From NCBI GenBank assembly GCA_001599755.1, contig BCHX01000006.1, forward strand, positions 3,397,336-3,461,335: a DNA stretch of 64,000 nucleotides, read 5' to 3'. Position numbers and translations under genes: made by a program. Positions within the stretch are counted from its first letter, which is position 1. Every line of letters begins with the position of its first letter. Below the pieces are notes generated by a model that did not search any database, was not told the origin of the DNA, and saw only the letters and a list, made by a program, of their open reading frames with translations. Below are positions 56,140 to 64,000 of the stretch, piece by piece. Source of the DNA: Gliomastix tumulicola. Lineage: Eukaryota; Ascomycota; Sordariomycetes; Hypocreales; Bionectriaceae.

Positions 56140-56847
56140 GTTGGAGAATCTTGACGGCATGACTTGTAGCATGCTCCCCCATATGGGGAGAGTAGATAGA
56201 GTCAGAGCATGTGTCCAACAATAATCAGAGAGGGTAGAACGGTAGTACACGAAAACACAGAGAGAAAATACAGACCTGTTTTGTAGACCGGGCTTCCATC
56301 GTGGCTACAGGGATCATCGTAGGACGTGCGTGTCCGAGGCGTGTACAGGCTAGCGTTTACTCTTCGTATGACGTGGCTACATGTCACCCAGAGTCACCGT
56401 GAGGCACAAACAAGGTTGGACAGCTGTCACAGAGAGTGGGCATGAATCGTGATTATTGGTGATTGGTGTGTCTGCTTTAAATATCTATGGGTATCGCGAT
56501 ACGTTATGTTCGGTTGGTGCGTCAGAAACAGTCAATGCGATGCAAGTCCAGGGCTGCCCCCTCCTCCTGTAGCGACAAGAATGGCCTCCGTGATCAATAA
56601 CCCAATAATCCCAAAAGAGGCCCAACGATGCCCTTGCCAGGTGGCAGAGGACGACGATTGCTAACTCCCAAGACGCCGAAGAAAACAAGTAATTGTGAGG
56701 GTCATCATAAGAGCGCAAGTGTCGAGGTATGTGCATGGCCGATTGGGCAAAGCGACACTGCGTAAAACTGTGAACAGAGAAGAGAAGGTTGTTTGCCTGT
56801 GCTGCCAAGGCTGATATCAGGCAGAAAGAAGATGTGTCGCGGTGTGC
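56140..56847. other. Intergenic, convergent 3' ends
   Basis: 700 bp between two convergent genes. No gene is seen. Confidence 0.4.
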
Positions 56848-57761
56848 TTAGGCAAGCAGAACGGCGGCCACGACGGCAGCAGCAGCAGGCCAAAGACCAA
56901 TGGCCTTGGCGACGGCGCTGTTCAGGTACATGGCGTACAGATCCTCGTCGTCGGTCGGGATAGTCGTGCCGTTGGGGAGGGTGCCGTTGATGACGATTTT
57001 CTGCGTCCCGTTCACCTTAGAAACGGTGACCATGGACTTGTTAAGCTTGGAGTAGTCGCCATCCTTGATCAGCTCGTCGTAGAAGTCCTTCTTATCAATA
57101 TCGTCACAAGCACACACGCCGTAGTTGGCGCAGACACAGATGATCTCGCGCTTCTCGTCCTTCTTCGACGTCCGGTTATAGTACGAGTGCGAGTACGCGT
57201 ACGGGTAGTAGAAGCCGCCGTAGGGCCAGAAGCCCGGGTAGAAGGCGAAGCCACCGGGGCCGAGAGGGTACGAGTTGAGAGTGCGACCGGGAGGGGAGCC
57301 GCCCGCAGGATAGGGGACCTTAGAGCCGCCCGCGTAGTATTGGCCTCCGACGAAGCTGGGCTGGGGACCGGTGCCGTCTCGCGAGTAGCCGCCGCGATTC
57401 GAGTTGCCCTGCGTGTTGGAGCCGCGACCGGATCCGGAGCCTGGAAAGAGGACGCTGTCAGCATTTGTCATTCGGGGAACGGGGGCGCAAAGTCGTGCTT
57501 ACTTCCTCCTCTGCTTCCACCGCCACTGCTGCTGCCTCCGCGACTACCACCACCGCTACTGCCTCCTCCTCCTCCGCGACCGCCTCCACCGCCGCCGCCG
57601 CCGCGACGCTTCCAGAGATCTTCTGCGGGTGTCGAGTCGGACTCGGCTTCGGGTTCAGCGCTGCGGTACCGTACGTGGTGTTGCGGCTGGGGCGGTTCGA
57701 CGACGCCGGCGGCGACGGTGCTCGCGAAGAGGTACGCGAGGAAGGCTAAGCCGAGCTTCAT
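56848..57761 (-). CDS. GPI-anchored glycine-rich surface protein, DUF7732-like
   Basis: Two exons (57761-57503, 57440-56848) give 283 residues. A signal peptide (MKLGLAFLAYLFASTVAAG) is followed by an acidic stretch and a Gly/Ser/Arg-rich low-complexity region, then aromatic-rich FYPGFWPYGGFYYPYAYSHS. A conserved-looking core IICVCANYGVCACDD has four cysteines. The C-terminus is a small-residue site followed by a hydrophobic tail (AAAAVVAAVLLA), typical of GPI attachment. The layout matches the fungal DUF7732 family, as I recall it. The protein probably sits at the plasma membrane or wall; function unknown. Confidence 0.78.
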
Positions 57762-60700
57762 CGCGATGTGTGGGATGTGTGTGCGCGCGTCTGTTGGTTG
57801 GGGAGGGATGGGTCGAGGCCCGGATGCGTGCCCTGGTCGACTTCGCGATGTGGGCGCGAGGGAGCAAAGGGGAGCCGAGCAAAGCAAAGAAAAGCTAGTA
57901 AAAGAAGCAACGAGTAGCAACGAGGACCAAGGGTACGTCGCCTGCTAGCAATTGTCTAGTGATGTTGGAGAGCTTCTGCTGGTCGCAAACAAGCGCAAAA
58001 GATGTTGTTTACGGTTATGATGATGACAGGAAGAAAAAGCGGACGAGGAACGGGATGTGGTGGATGTAATAAGTATGAAGATCCGCAGGTCCTGGAAAGA
58101 TGGAAAGAGCCCTGGAGCCCAGTGGAGGAACAATCATTCAAATCATCCGTTCAGGCCATCTCCACCTGCCCACCTCAGTGCTTGCTCAGCCCTGCTGTAT
58201 CCCTTGCTTAGCGAACGGGGACAGACAATCAATCAGGCAGACTCATGAGGTGCCCCTTCCGTCCCGTCTGTACCTGTCTTTCTCTGCCACTGGGGGCTGT
58301 AGATCAACAAAGGGGGCACAGATGCATGAGACACCCTAACGCTGTTTCGCATGACACACATAGGGCAGGGCGCGTCAGATCTTGGGGGCCAACGCAATGT
58401 GACACATTTTAGGCGTTGACTGTTCTGGTCCGTCCACTGGTGGACAACAATTACAGGGCACCAGCGCATTTGCCTCAGTGACTGTGCACGTTGTAGCGCT
58501 GTGCCTGCCACTAGAAATAAGCGGGTACGAGAGCAATGACGCTGTAGGGGAACAACGATTGGCTCGAAGGGATCCACCCTTTAGGGATGTGGGCCACTCC
58601 CCAACTTCTTTCTCCCTTCTAATGCTCCTTCCAGTGGCAAAATGAAGTCACATCTCGGGGAAACAGCAAATCAGAACGAATGACAGAACGGTCCGTGAAT
58701 TCAATGTCGTCAACGAACCCAGATGTCGCAGATCATGAAATGCATAGCCTTGCCTCAATGCGCTAAGGGACATCATCGTTCACCAATCGAATATTATGAC
58801 CGCCGTCATACACCAGGATACACGAGCAATACGCCTGCTTTGCTGTGACTACTCACGCCTTGCCATGTGGCATCGCCCCCTGCGGCTGTAAATGCCCGTC
58901 AGTCAATGCGCTTGGCGACGGCGACAACACCACCTCCCACTATCCCTTCCCTTGCTCCCTTGCTTTGTTAATAAAAGGGAGCCTCATCACACCGTCTCAC
59001 GGCGCATCAACATTTTAGTACGACGGCACAAGGGCGGGCTTTCGGTCGGAGCTAATCAAACCGAGGAAGTGGGTTGGTGGAGCATCGAAGAATGCCTTCT
59101 GATGAGCCTCGCTATTTTCTTGCACTCGAGATTTCACCCTAACTCGCGCCATTGATCAATTCAGGACTTGTGCTGCCTTGAATGGGCAGTCGTGTCGAAT
59201 ACGGCCTTGGGGACGTCCATCCCATCCGATCTTTTGACGAGTGAACGTTCTCCATCGACATCCTGAGCTGATCGTGGCACTTCCGCTGCGTTTTCATCAT
59301 TCCCGGAGATCACTGACATCAAGACTCTTGGCTGAGTACACTGTGCCGCCATGGCCAATTGACGGCGGTCTTCCTTCGCGCGACGGCATGTCTGGGCACT
59401 TGGAAAGTCCACTGCAAGAGCATCCACTCCGGAGAGAAAAACCGCCGATGATTTGTCTTGTTGGTCATTGCAAGCTCTGACAGCGCGCGTCGGTCTGGCC
59501 TTTGGGCCGCAGGCCAGGTCGCATCTGCCACGAACCACCTACCCTATCTGATGCATGACACCTGCATGCGCCCAATATCGAACCTGGCAATGATATCTCA
59601 CCACGTGCCTCAATGCTGAAGCACTGTGCCCCCGTCTACTATTGGCGCATATCCACCTGATTGATTACTTTGAGCATGATCTTTTGGGAGGTCGGGTGGC
59701 TGTGCTCATCCCCATTTGTTCCTTAGGCTATAGTACTATACCCTTCGGCAATAGCTCTCAGTGCACGAATTCCCCGAGGTGGTGGGCAGCAGTGTGGCTT
59801 AGATCTGCAAGATGGGGCCGTTAAGTCGACGACATCTGGAACGCTCTCTTTCATCGATGACACTCTAAAGCTCCTTCCTGTCTTGGAATTTTACACAGCG
59901 GACGTCTGTGAAATATCCGAGAAGAGGGGGGGAACCCGGCCTTGGCCTGCATTGGAGAGTATACCGAGCGTCTGGGCATCCTCCGGCGTGCCGAGGTGGG
60001 CGTTGCGGGAGGACTGTTCTCGACCAGGCTCGGCTGTAACCAAGCTGTTAGATAGATGGATGCCTTTGTGATATGGCATCGGAGGTGAACATAGCCATCG
60101 CGATATGAAAGAGACCCTAGAAGCGCCGACAAGGCGTAGTGACGCCCGGACATCCGTTCGTCAGGGAACGAGGTTGACTATCGCGATGCGCTGGGATCTC
60201 AACACACGGACCGGGGTGTCACGAAATGCCCAGGTCAACGGCGTGTACATCCTGCGGGGTTGTATTGCAGTGGCTGTGGTTGCATGCCGTACCAATGTTG
60301 TCACACCTCTGCTCTCGACCTTGGGCGATCTATCACAAGTTGCACCAACGGACGGGCCGTTAGAGTAAGCTACCTTTGTAGGCCTACAATGGTTGCTCGA
60401 AAATGAGGCATTGAAAGCTTGAATAATGCTGCAAATTGGCTCTCATGCCGTTAACGGCCCGGGCTTTGTGAACTAGTTCTGGTGCGGTCGATGTGACGGA
60501 CACGCGATCCGTTGAGCGGTGACCACTCGTCTACCGGACCATGATAAAGCTCGTGTTCCTCGGTTGAGAGAATTGTATCGTAGTCCGTTGCTGTCTGCCT
60601 CGTTGTATTCCTTCTGCGCCGTATTATGGAGATGAAATGACAATGCTCTCACAGACTGGGCACCGTCGTGCGCGCATCCACGGGGCGCTTCGTGTCCTTG

Positions 60701-62551
60701 CCTGACAGGATGATCGATAGATTAGACGGCGCATAAAACTTGAGGTCTGTGACAATAAAGAGGAGTAATATCGACGGTGTGGAACGTGGCAGACTCCTAT
60801 ACATCGTTGAGCTCAAAGATGGGGCACTGCATGAAGCGCAGGGGTCTATCTGATGTATCTGCCTCGCGGGGAGCCTAGGCCCCCCCTCATCAACGCAACC
60901 CCGACGAACCCGGTGATCTCAATACTTGTCTCATAATCTTTAATCTCTGTAACGCTCGGGAGAGGAGACAAGACCGGATTGCGGGGGAACTGACCACCTC
61001 TGTTGGTCCGGCTTTGCTCCGCTCTCAGCACTGCCACAGTCTGTATTGCCAGACTCCTCCCCTGGTTCGCAGCAATCTTTCTCCTTTCGTCTGATTTGTC
61101 CCCAAGATCTTTGTGGTATGTTGTCTAGAATTCTTGGCTTTATGGCTGGGGCTGACAACGGCATGCCTGAGGGCACACTGGGACGCCTTTCGACTGCTCC
61201 TGGGAACTTATCGTCCTGCCTACGCTCGCCATCCGTGACGTGCTCTCGAGGGTAGCTGGGCTGTGCTCGTCGAATCTTCGAAATGGACACGAATATTGGC
61301 CTGCTTTGGAGGACTCTGTCCCTCCTGACCTTCAAGCATAGCCTGGGCGCCTGATGAGGTGCTGAGAGGACAAGTGTTGCCTTCTCAGAGGCGAGGGTAG
61401 CCGTGAGAGAAGTATGATCATTTTTCATGTGTACATGCATCCTTACGTGGTTACTACCGATGCTGTACGTCCGCTTGCCCGTCGAAGCCCCAGAGGCACT
61501 GCTCGGTACCAGTCTACTTTGCCACTACCAGTTTGCCGAGCGTGGCGTGATTTTCCTCCAGGTTAGCCAGGCCGCTTCTCGTTGTTGCTACATGATAGCA
61601 CTGTACCTATTCTAATGGGCTTCTCAGTAGTAGCGTGTCTGGTTATTACATGGCAGCTTGAATGTTGTTGACATGAACAGTTATCTTGGTGGCTCCAGCC
61701 AGTACGGCACCACGAGGTCTGGTGGCTGATGTTTGACAGATATGCCGCCTCTGTGCTGGAGAGTCATCGGCGCGGCCGTTTCAAAAGACGGAAAAGGGTC
61801 AAGAACAGCCATTACAAAGCGAGCGACCAAGCCTTGGCCCCCAAACCTGATATCAGACGCCTGCATGCCGTGGTCGAATCCCATGGCGACGGTTCGTCCC
61901 GTTGCCCGATGATAGGATATCTCGACCAAACACCTCACTGTCGGATGACGCAATACCATGGACACGACAAACAAATCTGCAACGACTCCCCCGTGACGCC
62001 ACTGCTCGCCCGCGTGATTCTCTCACTGGTCTACGCCTACGACAACTGGCTATCTGCGTCCCACGTCCAGTGCATAAGCCATGCCACGACAGTCATCATC
62101 CTTTCCCCCCAAAACATCGCGTGTCGCTCGTTGGAGATAAAGAAGGAAAAAAGAAAAAAACACCTCGTCGCAGGCCGCAAAATGGTACCCAATTGGTCAG
62201 CAGGCGTTTTTGCCCAATGATGGCCGGGCGATATCTGACCGCTTCTCCAAGTCCCACCTTCGGGCCAACGCAACGTCACCAATAGAACGACCCTGTCCTC
62301 GCCGAGCAGGACTGACGATTGGGCGGTCGAGAGTCCACCTTTGCCCACCGTTGTGCATGAAAGAAAAGGTGAGAGAGGAGGAGTAGCAGGAGGAGGAGGA
62401 GGAGATCCGTGCTGGGCTTGCGAACGGGATGTGAGTCTTATGGGTTTTCCGTCCGCTTTTTTTTTTTGGTGACCCTTTCCCACCCCCTCTAATCCTTCTT
62501 CCCTCGCTCGGAGCGGCGGTTCGTGTTTTTTAATTCCCACCCAATCCCACC
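57762..62551. other. 4.8-kb region without a supported gene
   Basis: I looked for spliced and unspliced genes on both strands and found only short ORFs with no family character. GC content is near the genome's average, so it is not an obvious AT-rich RIP island. It may hold a long promoter of the gene at 62552, noncoding RNA, or a gene too diverged to recognise. Confidence 0.5.
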
Positions 62552-64000
62552 ATGGACCAGCTCGCGACCCTGTTTGCCGACATCAGAGGGTCACGGGACG
62601 CAAAGGAAGCGAGGACGCCGCGCGACGAGGAGCCGTTCCCGGTGCAGCAGCAGCAGCAGCAGCATGAGAATGACGGTGCTCGCGCGACCGCCGGAGATGT
62701 CAAGGACGGCAGCAGCGGCGGCAGGGAGGACAGACGGTCGAGGGCGAGGGGCAGCAGCACACGCGAGCCGAGCCGGAGCACGCTGAGGGAGCCCAGCCGG
62801 GGCGTCGCCGCCGGGACGAGCAGCCGTGAGAGCAGAGACTACAGAGACTACGGGCCGGTGCGGGAGAGCAGGGACTCCAAGGACGCACGCGACACCGCCA
62901 GGGATGCACGTGATTCCAAGGATGCCCGCGATACCAAGGACGCTTCTGCTGCCGCTGCCACTACTCACTGGCAGGACATGGATCCCAGTCCGCCGCCGTA
63001 CCAGGAGATCGCCGACGCCAATGTCCCCCGACCGGTTCAGCACGACCACAGCGCGCAGCAGGAGGAGGGCGAGGGCGAGGACGTGCCGCCGCCTCACCCC
63101 TCTGGTATAACGCCGACGGAGAGATGCGTCAAGGATCCCATATCGACCCCCGTGGACTGGGTGATTCACCCCTCCGCACCGCACTTCGTCATCTGCGGAC
63201 GGTGCTACGTCGACCGCATCTACGACACGCAGCAGTGGCGACGCGAGTTCGTCCTCTGGAAGCCCAGCACGGGCCTGTCCCTCCGCTGCCACCTCGGCGC
63301 CATCCCGCACATGGCCCTCCGCTGGAGCAAGGTGCACACGGCGGAGGAGTTCCTCGGCTTCCTCAAGATCATGCAGCGGAAGAAGGTAGCCCGCCCCTGC
63401 CCCGGCCACGTCTTCCCCTGCAGCCCCAGCAGCGTCACCTGGTACGCGACGTCGTCCATCCCCGGGCTCAGGATCTGCCAGGAGTGCCGCCAGCAGCTGT
63501 TTGGCGGCACCGGCTTCAGCAAACACTTCTACTCGCTCAGCAGCAGCGACCCGGCCTCCTCGGTCCCGTCCATCTGCCATGGATCCTTCAACCACATGCA
63601 GCGCATGCTCGACATCCTCCTCCGCGACGACGACTGGGACCGCTTCATCGAGAGGGTCAAGGTCCGCATCCAGATCCCCGGCTGCTCTGGACGGCGGGAT
63701 GTCGCCGCGGTTGGCAAGCACCCCGAGCGATGGTACAGGTACGCCCCGAAGAGCAGCAGCAGCAGTAGCAGCAGCGCGAGCAAGGACCGGTACATCTGCG
63801 AAGCCTGCTACTTCGACCACGTCTACAAGACCAACATGGACAACGACTGGCCCCTCGCCGACGGCCAGTCCCTCCACCACAACAAGCCCCAGTGCCTGGC
63901 CAGCCTGCGCGAGAACCTGAGCCCCGACACCGCCGACGTCGAGTACAGCCGCGCCGAGATCATGCGCCTCCTGCACGGGATGGACAGGCGCTGCTACGCG
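62552..64000 (+). CDS. Uncharacterised protein with CxxC pairs, 3' end outside window
   Basis: The frame is open from the ATG at 62552 to the end of the window, at least 483 residues. Residues 1-180 are low complexity: a Gln run, then degenerate RDxRD/KDAR repeats, and Pro/Glu-rich text. From about residue 190 the protein becomes ordered, with ICGRCYVDRIYD, ICQECRQQLFGG and ICEACYFDHVYK, three CxxC pairs that could bind zinc. Several His and Cys follow each pair. No enzyme motif is visible. This resembles an uncharacterised fungal family; function unknown. A 461-codon antisense ORF is a composition shadow. Confidence 0.72.
   Translation, partial: MDQLATLFADIRGSRDAKEARTPRDEEPFPVQQQQQQHENDGARATAGDVKDGSSGGREDRRSRARGSSTREPSRSTLREPSRGVAAGTSSRESRDYRDYGPVRESRDSKDARDTARDARDSKDARDTKDASAAAATTHWQDMDPSPPPYQEIADANVPRPVQHDHSAQQEEGEGEDVPPPHPSGITPTERCVKDPISTPVDWVIHPSAPHFVICGRCYVDRIYDTQQWRREFVLWKPSTGLSLRCHLGAIPHMALRWSKVHTAEEFLGFLKIMQRKKVARPCPGHVFPCSPSSVTWYATSSIPGLRICQECRQQLFGGTGFSKHFYSLSSSDPASSVPSICHGSFNHMQRMLDILLRDDDWDRFIERVKVRIQIPGCSGRRDVAAVGKHPERWYRYAPKSSSSSSSSASKDRYICEACYFDHVYKTNMDNDWPLADGQSLHHNKPQCLASLRENLSPDTADVEYSRAEIMRLLHGMDRRCYA

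Noticed and set aside
59161..61974. Several ORFs of 90-170 codons
   Set aside because: Present on both strands in overlapping frames, with no family character or splice partners.
62591..63976. 461-codon ORF on the minus strand
   Set aside because: Antisense to the CxxC protein; composition is Ala/Val/Leu/Gly-biased and without motif.
1..64000. tRNA, rRNA, CRISPR arrays, intact transposons
   Set aside because: No TTCGAAT-type T-arm with matching stems, no rRNA sequence, no spaced direct repeats and no transposase or reverse transcriptase motifs were seen by eye.

Overview
This window comes from the nuclear genome of a filamentous ascomycete (Pezizomycotina). The genes carry short spliceosomal introns of about 50-240 bp with GTRNGT donors, CTAAC-type branch points and YAG acceptors. 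The families are typical of moulds: a Zn2Cys6 regulator, ABCC and PDR-type ABC transporters, DUF3632- and DUF7732-like proteins, a Fic protein and a HeLo-like protein. Two homopolymer-G tracts and a few N bases show that this is draft sequence. I would not name a genus.

Layout. 1-2030: the 3'-truncated gene of a type I membrane surface protein (-). 3414-4241: a LigE/UstS-like GST (-). 4944-9636: a full-length ABCC transporter (-). 10190-16942: an ATP-grasp-like ligase (-), a TauD/TfdA dioxygenase (+), a PaaK-like adenylating enzyme (+) and a GNAT acetyltransferase (-), together the best candidate here for an undescribed pathway. 17398-21240: a decayed accessory block with an ankyrin relic, a poly-G tract and a 5'-truncated PDR transporter pseudogene carrying two RIP-like nonsense changes. 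21377-26407: a small cysteine-rich secreted protein, a DUF3632-like protein, a secreted RNase T1-type enzyme with a Kex2-type propeptide, and a frameshifted P-loop-family relic. 26407-30598: an uncharacterised basic/coiled protein divergent from an HSP70-like (HSPA12-type) ATPase. 30725-37875: a P450 divergent from a Zn2Cys6 factor, then a ToxD/LovC-like reductase and a SRPBCC protein. 38707-42487: an uncharacterised protein, a Fic relic, an EBP-type sterol isomerase and a 79-residue gene found by splicing. 42973-45727: a HeLo-like membrane protein and an intact Fic protein. 46129-47607: an Amt/Mep ammonium transporter with a promoter full of GATA sites. 49014-51155: a tail-anchored protein, an uncharacterised protein and a Rieske protein. 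52506-56139: an SF1 (Upf1-like) helicase with an in-frame TAG near its 5' end. 56848-57761: a GPI-anchored glycine-rich protein. 57762-62551: 4.8 kb with no supported gene. 62552-64000: the 5' part of a CxxC-rich protein that runs off the window.

How the genes may work together. In 9.9-17 kb two ATP-dependent carboxylate-activating enzymes of unrelated folds, an Fe(II)/2-oxoglutarate oxygenase and an acetyltransferase lie together beside an exporter, without a PKS or NRPS. This suggests a small amide-type metabolite made without a megasynthase. In 30.7-37.9 kb the P450, regulator, reductase and SRPBCC gene resemble a tailoring module without a core enzyme. The Fic relic, PDR relic and ankyrin relic show gene decay, partly by CpA-to-TpA changes typical of repeat-induced point mutation.
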